A model generated the notes under the pieces. That model was not told the origin of the DNA, did not search any database, and saw only the letters and a list, made by a program, of their open reading frames with translations. Positions 8,262 through 16,321 of a DNA stretch of 37,900 nucleotides are shown one piece after another. Made by a program: the position numbers and the translations under genes. This DNA comes from RBG-16-57-9 sp964529745 (GTDB lineage Archaea; Thermoproteota; Bathyarchaeia; TCS64): the NCBI GenBank assembly GCA_964529745.1, contig CAZGZR010000017.1:1-37900 (forward strand), given 5' to 3'. Position 1 is the stretch's first letter. Each line of letters opens with the position of its first letter.

Positions 8262-8269
8262 CTTTATGC
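8262..8269 (+). promoter_or_regulatory. TATA box of the M20 peptidase
   Basis: CTTTATGC begins just after the anmK stop. Its centre is 26 bases before GTG 8291, giving a leaderless message. An ATG at 8286 in another frame ends after two codons and is not used. Confidence 0.5.
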
Positions 8270-8290
8270 GGGCACGAGCCATTCAATGCC

Positions 8291-9496
8291 GTGAGTAGTT
8301 TGGATCAAACCGTTCTAGAGGAGGCTTTGTCGAAGGTAGACGAGGCGAGGATCGTGGAGCTGGCCAAGGAGCTGGTCCGGGTGCCCAGCGTCTCCGGGGA
8401 GGAGAAGGCCGTCATGAACCGCGCCAGGGAGCTGCTGGAGGAGATGGGGATAGGCGTCGAGATGCACGGCAGCGATGAGCGGCCCATAATCAACGCCGTC
8501 CTGAACCCTGGCGCCGGGAGGCTGCTGGTTTTCAACGGCCACCTGGACGTGGTGCCCATAGCGAAGCCAGACGCCTGGACCACCGAGCCCTGGGACCCGG
8601 TGCTGGTGGAGGGGAGGCTCTACGGCCGAGGCTCCAGCGACATGAAGAGCAGCTGCGCCGTCATGATCCACGTCCTGGAGATACTGCGGGACATGGGGCT
8701 GCCCCTCGCCGTGGGCGTCCACCTGGTGCCCGACGAGGAGAGGGGCGCCAACTTCGGCTCCAGGGTGCTGGTGGAGAAGATAGAGAGGGGCGAGATGAGG
8801 CGCCCCGACTACGTCGTGATAGGGGAGCAGAGCAACCTCAAGGTCCGGGTGGCGGAGCGCGGCATGTTCGGGTTCCAGGTCAGGTTCTACGGGAGGGCGG
8901 CCCACACCGCGGCCTCCCGCACCATAGGAGTCAACGCCATCGCCAAGGCGAGCAAGGGGGTGCTGGCGCTGGAGCACCACATAGACAAGTTCCACGAGTG
9001 GATCGGGCACCCCATGCAGAGCGTCAACATCATCGAGGGGGGCACGGTGAGCAACCAGGTGCCCGCCGAGTGCACCATCACCGTGGACCGACGCCTCATC
9101 ATCGGTGAGACCGCCGACACCGCCGTCGCCGAGGTCACGGCCGACCTTGACGCGGCGGGGGAGGGGGACCCCAACTGGAGCTGGGAGATCATAGCCCCCA
9201 AGGACGAGGAAGGAAACTGGATATACACGCCCGCCAACTACACGCCGCTGGAGTCGGAGCTGGGCCAGGCGTTCATGGAGGCCGTGCCGGCGGCCCTGGG
9301 GATCGAGCCGGAGCTTTACGTGGAGTGGGCGGGCTGCACCGACGGACGCCTATACAGGCAGGCCGGCATCGAGACCATCGGGTTCGGCCCCATAGGGTTC
9401 GGCGCCCACGGCCCAGACGAGTTCGTCTTCGTGGACAGCCTCGTCAAGACGGCCAGGGTCTACCTGGCGCTGGCGTTGCGGCTGGCCGAGGATTAG
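8291..9496 (+). CDS. M20-family metallopeptidase/deacylase (ArgE/DapE/CPG2-like)
   Basis: Two-metal amidohydrolase of the M20 group, acting on N-acyl amino acids or small peptides. Ligands and catalytic residues: His84 and Asp86 in NGHLDVVP, Asp117 in YGRGSSDMKSS, Glu149/Glu150 in VPDEERG, Glu179 in VIGEQSN and a C-terminal histidine in GFGAHGPDEF. A dimerisation (lid) domain with GRAAHTAASR starts near residue 201. 401 residues is typical. The start is GTG 8291, leaderless. The exact substrate is open: acetylornithine, succinyl-DAP and dipeptides are all possible. Beside a murein amino-sugar block it could process wall peptides, but this is inference and it has its own promoter. Its 3' end overlaps the convergent regulator by three bases, and a decayed copy of its 3' end lies at 11841-12006. 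Confidence 0.9.
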   Translation: MSSLDQTVLEEALSKVDEARIVELAKELVRVPSVSGEEKAVMNRARELLEEMGIGVEMHGSDERPIINAVLNPGAGRLLVFNGHLDVVPIAKPDAWTTEPWDPVLVEGRLYGRGSSDMKSSCAVMIHVLEILRDMGLPLAVGVHLVPDEERGANFGSRVLVEKIERGEMRRPDYVVIGEQSNLKVRVAERGMFGFQVRFYGRAAHTAASRTIGVNAIAKASKGVLALEHHIDKFHEWIGHPMQSVNIIEGGTVSNQVPAECTITVDRRLIIGETADTAVAEVTADLDAAGEGDPNWSWEIIAPKDEEGNWIYTPANYTPLESELGQAFMEAVPAALGIEPELYVEWAGCTDGRLYRQAGIETIGFGPIGFGAHGPDEFVFVDSLVKTARVYLALALRLAED

Positions 9497-10206
9497 CCCC
9501 CCAGTTCTATCCCCAGCGTCTTCGACACTTTCCTCATGAACTCCACGTACTCCGGGCCCGTGGAGTCGAGGCATTTGACGAACTCGAAGACGAAGTAGAA
9601 ATCGACGTCGTTCTCGATTATTAACTCCTCGTTTTCCGCCATCCAGTCTGCCAGCGCCGCGTCGCGCCTCTGTAATATCCCCATATACTCCTCGGCCAGC
9701 TCCTCGACGACGCCCATGTCTAGCCCCGGCCGATCAGCCTTCGCGAGCCTGCCCGCCTCCTTGAAGCAGCGTCTATACTTCTCCAGGTTCTCCTCGGGGT
9801 CCCGGTGTATGAAGCCCCTGGCCGTCCGCCCGTAGTACGCCACGTTGTGGCGGCCCTCAAGCACCTTGGCTACGACCTTGATGAGGCCGTGCTCCTCCAG
9901 GACGCCGAGGTGGAAGTAGAGGCTGGTCTTGCTCACCTTCACTCCCCGCTCCTTGAGGCGTGCCCTGATCTCCTCCGCCTTGAGGGCGCGGCGCACCCGT
10001 CCCACCGGCTCCTCATCGAAGCGGTCCACGACGCCCTCCCTCAGTACCCTGAGTATCGCCGGGCGCGCCGGGTGGCTCGACATCACGTTGGATGGGAGCG
10101 CCAGCACGGTGACCGGCGGGAGCCTCTCCCAGAACCCGTATAGTATCTCTCTCTCGTCGCCGTGTTCATCTTCTTTAACAGTCTTCATCTGCGTGGCCTC
10201 CATCAT
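9493..10206 (-). CDS. ArsR-like winged-helix transcriptional regulator
   Basis: A DNA-binding protein with a winged helix at about residues 45-120: RPAILRVLREG, then LKAEEIRARLKERGVKVSKT and SLYFHLGVLEEHGLIKVV, followed by a wing with YYGRTARG. The charged helical C-terminal half (about residues 125-237) has no motif I can name and may dimerise or sense a ligand. It is transcribed away from the DUF362 gene, and the gap between them carries two perfect inverted repeats that are obvious operator candidates. A TATA-like TTATTA (10224-10229, reading CTAATAAGTG on the minus strand) fits a start at 10203 or 10206; two tandem ATGs make the exact start uncertain. Effector and targets cannot be seen. 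Confidence 0.82.
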   Translation of the reverse strand: MMEATQMKTVKEDEHGDEREILYGFWERLPPVTVLALPSNVMSSHPARPAILRVLREGVVDRFDEEPVGRVRRALKAEEIRARLKERGVKVSKTSLYFHLGVLEEHGLIKVVAKVLEGRHNVAYYGRTARGFIHRDPEENLEKYRRCFKEAGRLAKADRPGLDMGVVEELAEEYMGILQRRDAALADWMAENEELIIENDVDFYFVFEFVKCLDSTGPEYVEFMRKVSKTLGIELGG

Positions 10207-10234
10207 TCATTGTTGAGAAACACTTATTAGGTTG

Positions 10235-10286
10235 ACCATTCAAGCGGTATTTGAATGGTTTACGGTTCAAATGTACTTTGAACCGT
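10235..10286. promoter_or_regulatory. Tandem inverted-repeat operators between divergent genes
   Basis: Two related perfect dyads lie side by side. The first is ACCATTCAA (10235-10243), seven bases, TTGAATGGT (10251-10259). The second is ACGGTTCAA (10262-10270), seven bases, TTGAACCGT (10278-10286), whose arms extend one base inward. The centres are 27 bases apart. Both share the half-site TTGAAYSGT with the same spacing, as expected for two dimers of one regulator, most simply the adjacent winged-helix protein controlling itself and the DUF362 gene. Confidence 0.7.
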
Positions 10287-10368
10287 GGCCAGGTGTCCGG
10301 AAGCAGGCGCTAGACGCGGAGCGGACAGTACGACCATCTATGTTGAGAATGAAGGGTGTGGCGGTTTC

Positions 10369-11292
10369 ATGAACAAGATTGGGAACGTCGTCGTGGAGGA
10401 GTCGGTGAACAAGGAGTCCTTCACCGAGATCCTCGAGGGACTTGACCTGAAGCCCCCTGTGATCATCAAGCCGAACTGGGGCTTCTCCGTCTGCTTCACC
10501 GAGGCGGAGGTCCTCGACTGGACCCTGGAGGCATGTGACGGGGACGCCCTCGTGGTGGAGAGCTACGGGTGGGCCCGGTCAAAAGACATGCTCACCAAGG
10601 GTGAATGGGGGTCGTTTGAGAGAGCTGATCTACGGAAAAGCGACGAATGGTTCATGGAGTATTCAGGCATAGGAAAGGTGCTGGAGAAGCACGGTGTAGA
10701 GTACCTGAACATAACCGAGGAAAACTGGGCCGAACGAACAGCACCACCAGACAAGATAAAGAGGCTCGTCGAGGCGAAACATCAGCCACTGGTCGAGACA
10801 GACTTCTTGGGGTTCGTCCCCAGCAGGCTGTGCGAGATGAGGGATGGGACCCTTCTGAGTCTGGCCAAGGTGAGGACGCTTGAGGCGCCCATGTGGGTCT
10901 CGCTGTCCGTGAAGAATCTGTTCGGAATGATACCGGGTCCAAGCAGGGGCAAGTACCACGGGAGGAACCATAGCAGGCTCGACCAGAGCATCGTGGACAT
11001 CTACAAGGTCTACGACTCGTTGTTTGGCGTCAGGGGCGTCGTGGAGGCCGTTCACACCGCCTCCGTGAGGAATCGAGACACCCTGGAGTGGCGGAACGTA
11101 GAGAACCCGGGCTTCATGTCGGCGTCTATGGATCCGGTCGAGTTGGACGCCGTCATCACCGGCCTGCTTGGCACGGATCCAAACGCCGTGGGGTACCTGA
11201 AGCTAGCCTCGGAGACCTTCGGTGCCTGGGACGATGAGGCCGTCAACAAAGGAATTAGATCCGCCCATGATTTCACGTACCTCACGGGCTGA
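10369..11292 (+). CDS. DUF362 family protein
   Basis: Member of the DUF362 family, whose biochemical role is mostly unsettled; relatives are often fused to or found near ferredoxin-like modules. Seen here are VIIKPNWGFSV near residue 25, the SYGWARSKDM stretch, and the strongly typical SLSVKNLFGMIPGPSRGKYH in the middle. No cysteine cluster is present, so this is the bare domain, about 307 residues. ATG 10369 is chosen because the family-like sequence starts there; the frame is open further left but that part is inside the operator region. A Shine-Dalgarno-like GGGTG (10354-10358) is weak. It is followed four bases later by a membrane methyltransferase gene, so the two are probably one transcript controlled by the dyads upstream. 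Confidence 0.8.
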   Translation: MNKIGNVVVEESVNKESFTEILEGLDLKPPVIIKPNWGFSVCFTEAEVLDWTLEACDGDALVVESYGWARSKDMLTKGEWGSFERADLRKSDEWFMEYSGIGKVLEKHGVEYLNITEENWAERTAPPDKIKRLVEAKHQPLVETDFLGFVPSRLCEMRDGTLLSLAKVRTLEAPMWVSLSVKNLFGMIPGPSRGKYHGRNHSRLDQSIVDIYKVYDSLFGVRGVVEAVHTASVRNRDTLEWRNVENPGFMSASMDPVELDAVITGLLGTDPNAVGYLKLASETFGAWDDEAVNKGIRSAHDFTYLTG

Positions 11293-11296
11293 AGCC

Positions 11297-11791
11297 ATGC
11301 CGAAGCTCACACATAATGGGAGTCCTAGAGAGAACAGGTTACTGGGTGAGGAGTATCCCGGTTCCGATCAGATTCAAGGCATACTTTTCGTCTTGCTGGT
11401 TGTGGTTTGGGGTCTCGATAGCTTCATTCTTAAAAGATACATGGTTTCTCAGGTTTCCGTTGCTCCTAGGCTGATAGCGTGCATCGTGTTTGCTGCGTCA
11501 GGAGCCTATCTGATGTATTCCTCCCACAAGCTGGTCATAGAGGCAGCAGAGCCTGAGCTGGTGGATTGGGGGGTGTATCGAGTCGCCCGGCATCCAATGT
11601 ATCTCGGGATAATGCTGTTTGAGCTCGGTTTGGTATCTTCAACGTTATCCATTCCCGCTCTCCTGTTGATGACGGCGATATTCGCTGCGAACGACAGATT
11701 CGCTGAATACGAAGAGAGGTCACTTGTTCAAGAGCTGGGTGATGAGTATAAGACGTATTTATCAAAAGTAAAACGATGGGGACTGGTGTGA
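11297..11791 (+). CDS. ICMT/PEMT-like membrane methyltransferase
   Basis: Small integral membrane protein, 164 residues, with about four hydrophobic segments (QGILFVLLVVVWGLDSFIL, LIACIVFAASGAYLMYSS, YLGIMLFELGLVSSTLSI and LLLMTAIFAAND). The C-terminal half has the isoprenylcysteine-carboxyl-methyltransferase / phospholipid-methyltransferase pattern: VYRVARHPMYLG, then EERSLVQELGDEYKTYLSKV followed by KRWG, where the RHPxY and the acidic E-E stretch bind S-adenosylmethionine. Likely substrates are a prenylated or lipid thiol or amine; the sequence does not tell which. It starts at ATG 11297, four bases after the DUF362 stop. Base composition is less GC-rich than its neighbours, which may hint at a separate history. 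Confidence 0.78.
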   Translation: MPKLTHNGSPRENRLLGEEYPGSDQIQGILFVLLVVVWGLDSFILKRYMVSQVSVAPRLIACIVFAASGAYLMYSSHKLVIEAAEPELVDWGVYRVARHPMYLGIMLFELGLVSSTLSIPALLLMTAIFAANDRFAEYEERSLVQELGDEYKTYLSKVKRWGLV

Positions 11792-11840
11792 TTATTCAAT
11801 AATGGTTAAAAATGGATGTACAAAATGAGGGCGTGATTCC

Positions 11841-12006
11841 ATGGTTAAGGACGACGGGCTGTTCGAGCAGGGAGGGGATCCGCATAGTGTCTAGTGTCTC
11901 AGGCTGGCCGCGGAGACTTTTGGGCGGATGGAGCGAGGAGACCGTCACCCACGGCCCAGACAGTTCTTGTGGACAGTCTCGTCAAGACGGCGAGGCATCG
12001 CTCTAG
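11841..12006 (+). pseudogene. Decayed remnant of an M20 peptidase 3' end
   Basis: At 11949-11988 the sequence CCCACGGCCCAGAC, then GTGGACAGTCTCGTCAAGAC, nearly repeats 9405-9451 of the M20 gene, where it encodes HGPDEFVFVDSLVKT. A few bases are lost between the two blocks, breaking the frame. Upstream, 11841-11894 reads MVKDDGLFEQGG, faintly like the M20 stretch TDGRLYRQAG, before a stop. The piece is therefore a frameshifted fragment of a paralogous M20 gene. It is too short and broken to be functional. Confidence 0.55.
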
Positions 12007-12145
12007 TCAGCCAACTCCTCGGGGTGTAACCGCGTGAGCATAAATCCAGTGACAGGCTTTATTTAACAGTTAGTAAAGAATAAATGCAGGAAATATTCTA
12101 CATGTAATGGTTCTGCTAACTGAAAAGATAGGTAGAACCTCGCCC

Positions 12146-12153
12146 ATATACAC
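12146..12153 (+). promoter_or_regulatory. TATA-like element before the caspase-like gene
   Basis: ATATACAC lies about 31 bases before ATG 12180, giving a leader of only a few bases. The rest of 12007-12145 is AT-rich and holds no gene I can see. Confidence 0.4.
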
Positions 12154-12179
12154 TGTGTGTGGGTAATGGAGTGTTGTAG

Positions 12180-13358
12180 ATGGACGAGACCATAGAACCA
12201 AAGAAGAAAGATGCCTTAATCAAAAAGGCTTACGAGAAGATAAGCGATTTCCAGAGCAAGGGTTACGCCGCCGAGAAACAGTCGACAGACATAAAAAAAT
12301 GGCTGGAGGAACAGGAAGAGGTTGAGTCTGTCTCTGTGTATGGAGAGTCAGACATCACTGTGAAGTTCAAGGACCAGACCCATGTCGGCATACTGTTAAA
12401 CAGGAAGAAGATCTATGGCGGCGACCCTAGTTTTTCCGGCTCAACTCTACCCATGGCTTCGCATCGGGTTGAAGATCCCTACCCCATATCCCAGAGAGCC
12501 GCCGTAATAGACACCCTCAGAGACGATTGGCCCCCAGTCTCCACACCCGACAACATCATAACTTCGTTACAAGCAGCTGGATACGATATCGATAACATAC
12601 AGAACGACAACGCGAGCCTCCAGTTCTTCTCCACCTTCGACGACAACCAATACGGAGTCGTCTTCATAAGGTCACATGGAGGTATGATTAACATCGCCGG
12701 AGACGACAAGCTGCACATAATGGTGAGGCCCTTCTTCGCCACCTTTCCCCCGGCGAGTGGGTACACGGGTGTCAGCGTCTTCACCGTGTCCACGGATGTC
12801 CTGCCTCAGGGGTACGCCTACGCCTACGCCTTCAACGACGGCTTCGTCAAACAGTACATGAACAACAAACACTTCCCGAACAGCCTGTTCCACCTACTGG
12901 TCTGCCACGGCGGGAACCCCCTGGCCCAGAACGACATGATAAAGGCGTTTCTCGACCGAGGGGTAGGATGCTACACGGGATGGACGAAGAACGCGAGTCT
13001 GGCCCACGGCGACCCGGCTGCCGTCCAGTTCTTCCAGGTGCTCTGCGACTCCACGGCGAACCCGGTGAACACGGCTTCCGACGCCATAACCCAGATATCT
13101 GCGTCGGGACACTCGCCAGACAACCAGACAGGGGCTTCCCTGGTTGCGTACGGGGCTGACACGATACAAGTCATCGGCTGTTACATCGTGAAGGAAGTGT
13201 CACACATCACTGTGCGCACCCCCTCGGGGATGGTCGTTGGACGGGGCTTCATCGACATCCTCGACGCCGTCGAGTACGCGACGAACCAGATCATCGGCGG
13301 GAAATACTCTAGGCTACGGATTTACCAGGACGTCGACCTGAGAAAGATACATTGGTAG
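12180..13358 (+). CDS. Caspase/CHAT-like putative cysteine peptidase (clan CD fold)
   Basis: 392 residues, no signal peptide or membrane span. The central part looks like a clan CD (caspase, gingipain, CHAT) core: RAAVIDTLRDDW opens the fold, a hydrophobic strand ends in the histidine of VVFIRSHGG (His166), and a second strand ends in the cysteine of LFHLLVCHGG (Cys242). Then comes MIKAFLDRGVGCYTGWT, like the AFLxAGAR step of CHAT domains. These give the expected His/Cys dyad order and spacing. The first 80 residues are charged and helical and may be a recruiting domain; the last 60, from about VSHITVRTPSG, form a separate beta-rich tail. It is monocistronic, with a short-leader promoter upstream and a T8 terminator downstream. 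The class is a judgement from motif context; activity is not assured. Confidence 0.6.
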   Translation: MDETIEPKKKDALIKKAYEKISDFQSKGYAAEKQSTDIKKWLEEQEEVESVSVYGESDITVKFKDQTHVGILLNRKKIYGGDPSFSGSTLPMASHRVEDPYPISQRAAVIDTLRDDWPPVSTPDNIITSLQAAGYDIDNIQNDNASLQFFSTFDDNQYGVVFIRSHGGMINIAGDDKLHIMVRPFFATFPPASGYTGVSVFTVSTDVLPQGYAYAYAFNDGFVKQYMNNKHFPNSLFHLLVCHGGNPLAQNDMIKAFLDRGVGCYTGWTKNASLAHGDPAAVQFFQVLCDSTANPVNTASDAITQISASGHSPDNQTGASLVAYGADTIQVIGCYIVKEVSHITVRTPSGMVVGRGFIDILDAVEYATNQIIGGKYSRLRIYQDVDLRKIHW

Positions 13359-13371
13359 CCAGCTTACACCC

Positions 13372-13379
13372 TTTTTTTT
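13372..13379 (+). terminator. T8 terminator after the caspase-like gene
   Basis: Eight consecutive T residues begin 14 bases after the stop codon. Archaeal RNA polymerase terminates at such tracts without needing a hairpin. Confidence 0.6.
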
Positions 13380-13465
13380 CGTTGAGTTGAAAGAGGTATG
13401 GCCGATGCTGTTGGAGGATGTATCCGGGTGGGCCCGGAGAGAGGTTAAAGTGAAGACTAGGTGGG

Positions 13466-15055
13466 CTAGCCCAGCTCCGCTATGGCCTCGACGAGGTTCA
13501 TGGCGAGCCTCTGGTTGTCCCCGGCGTATATCCACGGCTCCATGAACCACGTGGCGTCCGCGAAGGCCACCACCGTGCTGTTGCCGGCCTCGATCACCGA
13601 GATCGTGGCGTATACCCGCGACTGCTCCGTCACCGAGTCGTAGGTGCTGTACGAGGCGTAGGCGGCGTCGGCGTCCGTGGTGCTCATGTAGGTGGACGTG
13701 AAGAAGACCAGCTCATCCAGCCCCTCGGTGAGGAACGTTTCCCTGAACTGGGTCACCTTGACGTTCCTGTAGAAGCCGTAGAAGTTGACCATGTTGTATA
13801 GGTAGCCCTTCCCGTAGTGGAGGCCCCAGCGGTTGGCGAGGCTGTTGATGGCTCCCTGCATCACGCCGGTGTCTAGGAACTCGACGCTGGCGTCGCTGAT
13901 GAACACAAGCATGCCGCCGCCCTCCACGAACTCCTTCACGGCGGTGTACTCCGCATAGGTGTAGGCTTTGGTAGGCGCTACTATGAAGAGGCAGGTGGCG
14001 TTGCCCAGCGCCCCCTCGACGCTCTCCCACTCGCTGCCGTACCCCACGAACGAGCCGCGCTTGGCCAGCTCCGCGGATAGGTAGTCGAGGATGTAGGGGC
14101 TCACCCTGTTGCCGTGGCTCCTGTCCACCACCACCTGGCCGATGATCTTAGGCTCCTCGGTGACGTTGGCCTCGGGCTCCTCGACGCCGTTCTCCATGAC
14201 CACGTCCCTGGGCATGTACAGGTAGTAGAGTGCCGGCGGCGGGTTCGCCTCGTTGAGCTCGCCGATGCTGGGGTACTCCAGGTTGACGGTCACCGTGGTG
14301 TCGGCGACCCTCTCCACCAGGCTCTCCACGGTGTACGTCTCCAGGCCCGCCTCCCCGGCGGCGTAGCCTATGGCCGCCTGCCTGCTCCCTATCTCGTCCA
14401 CCAGGCCCTGGTTGACGGCCTCCCGGCCCATGTAGACGCCGCCCTTCTTGAGCTCGCTCAGAGACATCGTGAGCCTGGTCCCCCTGCCCTCCTTGACGGA
14501 GGAGGCGAAGCTGTCTAGGGCCTTGGTGATGTTGAACGGGAAGAGGGCGGGGCTGAACCCCGTGATCTTCTGGGGGCCGGACTCGAACGTGTACTCGCTG
14601 GGCACCAGGAACCCGGGTCCCACGCCTATGACGCCCACGTTGCCCACCATGGACGTGGGCTGGGTATAGATCTGCTCCGCCGCCACGGCCAGGTAGTAGC
14701 CGCCGCTGAGGGCCATGGACGCCGAGGCGACGACGGGCTTATTCTCCCCAAGCTCCAGGAGGTCCAGGTAGACCTGCTCGACCAGGTACGCCGTGCCGCC
14801 GGGGCTGTCTATCTCCAGCACCACGGCCTTGACGCCGTCGTCCTCGATGGCCTCGTGCACCGCGGCCGAGAGGATGCCCGCGTACTCCGTGTCCTCGATG
14901 ACTCCCTGGATCTCTATGACTCCTATGACCCCCCTCTTCTTGGTTGACACGGGGGACTGGGGCTCCCACATGAATATCACCGCCATCGCCGCTATCATTA
15001 TGAACGAGAAGACCGCCAGCGCCACTGCGGCCCGGTTCCTGTTAAGTCGCTCCAT
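13466..15055 (-). CDS. sppA: Signal peptide peptidase SppA-like (S49) with extra C-terminal domain
   Basis: Membrane-anchored serine protease. One N-terminal transmembrane helix (AAVALAVFSFIMIAAMAVIFM) is followed by an S49 domain with GVIEIQGVIED, VLEIDSPGGT, nucleophile serine in SMALSGGYYLA and general-base lysine in SELKKGGVYMGREA before NQGLVDEIG. The Ser-Lys pair is intact. Around residue 310 a second domain begins: VVVDRSHGNRVSP and later FVEGGGMLVFISDASVEF, resembling the DUF4350/GATase-like domains of membrane-associated archaeal proteins. The total of about 529 residues is well beyond a plain SppA. A TATA-like CCTATTAAAC (15081-15090) suits ATG 15055 or the in-frame GTG 15061; TTG 15067 is also in frame. 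It probably cleaves membrane or signal peptides outside the cell. Confidence 0.86.
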   Translation of the reverse strand: MERLNRNRAAVALAVFSFIMIAAMAVIFMWEPQSPVSTKKRGVIGVIEIQGVIEDTEYAGILSAAVHEAIEDDGVKAVVLEIDSPGGTAYLVEQVYLDLLELGENKPVVASASMALSGGYYLAVAAEQIYTQPTSMVGNVGVIGVGPGFLVPSEYTFESGPQKITGFSPALFPFNITKALDSFASSVKEGRGTRLTMSLSELKKGGVYMGREAVNQGLVDEIGSRQAAIGYAAGEAGLETYTVESLVERVADTTVTVNLEYPSIGELNEANPPPALYYLYMPRDVVMENGVEEPEANVTEEPKIIGQVVVDRSHGNRVSPYILDYLSAELAKRGSFVGYGSEWESVEGALGNATCLFIVAPTKAYTYAEYTAVKEFVEGGGMLVFISDASVEFLDTGVMQGAINSLANRWGLHYGKGYLYNMVNFYGFYRNVKVTQFRETFLTEGLDELVFFTSTYMSTTDADAAYASYSTYDSVTEQSRVYATISVIEAGNSTVVAFADATWFMEPWIYAGDNQRLAMNLVEAIAELG

Positions 15056-15181
15056 CTTCACCGCCAATACTGAGCCTCGGGTTTAATAGGGTTATTCCCG
15101 TTGCCTCGCCCAGCTGAAGCGTCTCGCCGCTCCATGCCCAGCATGCTTTAAATTCGGGGCCGCGAAAAATACGACATCCCT

Positions 15182-15195
15182 TATCACTAGTGATA
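15182..15195. promoter_or_regulatory. 14-base perfect palindrome at the glycosyltransferase start
   Basis: TATCACTAGTGATA is its own reverse complement and ends five bases before GTG 15200. A TATA-like AAAAATAC (15165-15172) precedes it, so a protein bound here would cover the transcription start. It is a candidate repressor site. Confidence 0.45.
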
Positions 15196-15199
15196 CATT

Positions 15200-16300
15200 G
15201 TGGCCCTCGTCAGCGTCGTCATACCCGTCTACAGAGGCTCGGTGCACTTGGAGCCCCTGCTGGAGGCTCTGCGCAGGGATCCCTACGAAGGTAAAGAGGT
15301 GTTGGTGGTCGTGGACGCCCCGCTGCAGGAAACCCGTATACTCGCGGGGAGGCACCCCGAGGCGAGGGTCATCTTCAACGAGACCCGCGTCGGCAAGGTT
15401 CAAGCGCTGAACGACGCCGTCACCCAGACACGTGGCGAGTACCTGCTCTTCTTGGACGCCGACGTTGAGATACGTCAGGAAGGGTTCCTTGGGCGGGTCG
15501 CCGAGGCCCTGGACAAACACGAGCTGGTGGACATCAAGAAACTCGTGGTCTGTGACTCGCCGCTCGCCCGGCTCGTGAGCTACGACTACCTGAGCAGCAG
15601 CCTCACCAACCATATGTTCAGCAGGCTCCTGGGGAGGTGCCCCCAGCTCAACGGCGCAGCCTTCGCTGTGCGCCGAGACACCCTCCACCGCCTCGGCGGC
15701 TTCCCCGAGGCGATATGCGAGGACCTTGAACTGGCGTTCAAGGCGTACAGCCTCGGCGTTAGCTACCGGTTCGCCGATGACATCGAGGTCCACAACGCCG
15801 TGGACCCGTCCCTCCGGCAGTGGGTGCAGCAGAGGCGTCGGTGGGGCGTCGGGCTGGCTCACTGGGTCACGGGGCACATCGGCGCGCTGCTGGTGAACGC
15901 CGCCAGGAACCCCCACGTCTTCGCGGCCGCGCTGCTCATCATCTTCCCCAGCGCGCCGCTCATCGTGGCCAGCTTCCTGGTCCCCAACGGCCTCTTCATG
16001 AAGCTGCTCTCCCTCGTCCTCATGCTGCTCTCGGGGCTCAACGTCGTGCTGGTGCCCCCGGTGTACGCCATCACGGTCTTCCTCGTCGCGGCGAAGACCC
16101 TGACGGCGGCGACCGTGAGCTTCGCGGGCACGGGCGTCGCCCTGTTCTTTGCGTCGAGGAGCCTCGGCTACAGGTTCAGCGTTGTGGAGTACACGGCTTA
16201 CTATCTGCTCTACAACCCCGCCTGGTTCCTCATGACCGTCATCACCCTGATGCACGTGCTGGCGAGGAGGAAAAGCCCCGAGCTGGACTGGAAGGTCTGA
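15200..16300 (+). CDS. Family 2 processive-type glycosyltransferase, membrane
   Basis: GT-A glycosyltransferase using a nucleotide sugar at the cytoplasmic face. It opens with VSVVIPVYRG; the metal-binding LFLDADVEI (DxD) follows, then CEDLELAFKAYSLG with the catalytic-base ED, and QQRRRWGVG as the Q(R)xRW motif typical of cellulose/hyaluronan-synthase-like processive enzymes. The C-terminal third holds about four membrane helices. 366 residues. The start is GTG 15200, a few bases after a probable transcription start. It likely helps build an exopolysaccharide or glycolipid; donor and acceptor are not visible. It is convergent with the MFS gene. Confidence 0.87.
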   Translation: MALVSVVIPVYRGSVHLEPLLEALRRDPYEGKEVLVVVDAPLQETRILAGRHPEARVIFNETRVGKVQALNDAVTQTRGEYLLFLDADVEIRQEGFLGRVAEALDKHELVDIKKLVVCDSPLARLVSYDYLSSSLTNHMFSRLLGRCPQLNGAAFAVRRDTLHRLGGFPEAICEDLELAFKAYSLGVSYRFADDIEVHNAVDPSLRQWVQQRRRWGVGLAHWVTGHIGALLVNAARNPHVFAAALLIIFPSAPLIVASFLVPNGLFMKLLSLVLMLLSGLNVVLVPPVYAITVFLVAAKTLTAATVSFAGTGVALFFASRSLGYRFSVVEYTAYYLLYNPAWFLMTVITLMHVLARRKSPELDWKV

Positions 16301-16321
16301 TCAAAAGGTGGGTTGCCGCGT

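Noticed and set aside
15092..16255. 387-codon minus-strand frame opposite the glycosyltransferase
   Set aside because: Composition typical of antisense shadows, while the plus strand carries a full set of GT2 motifs.
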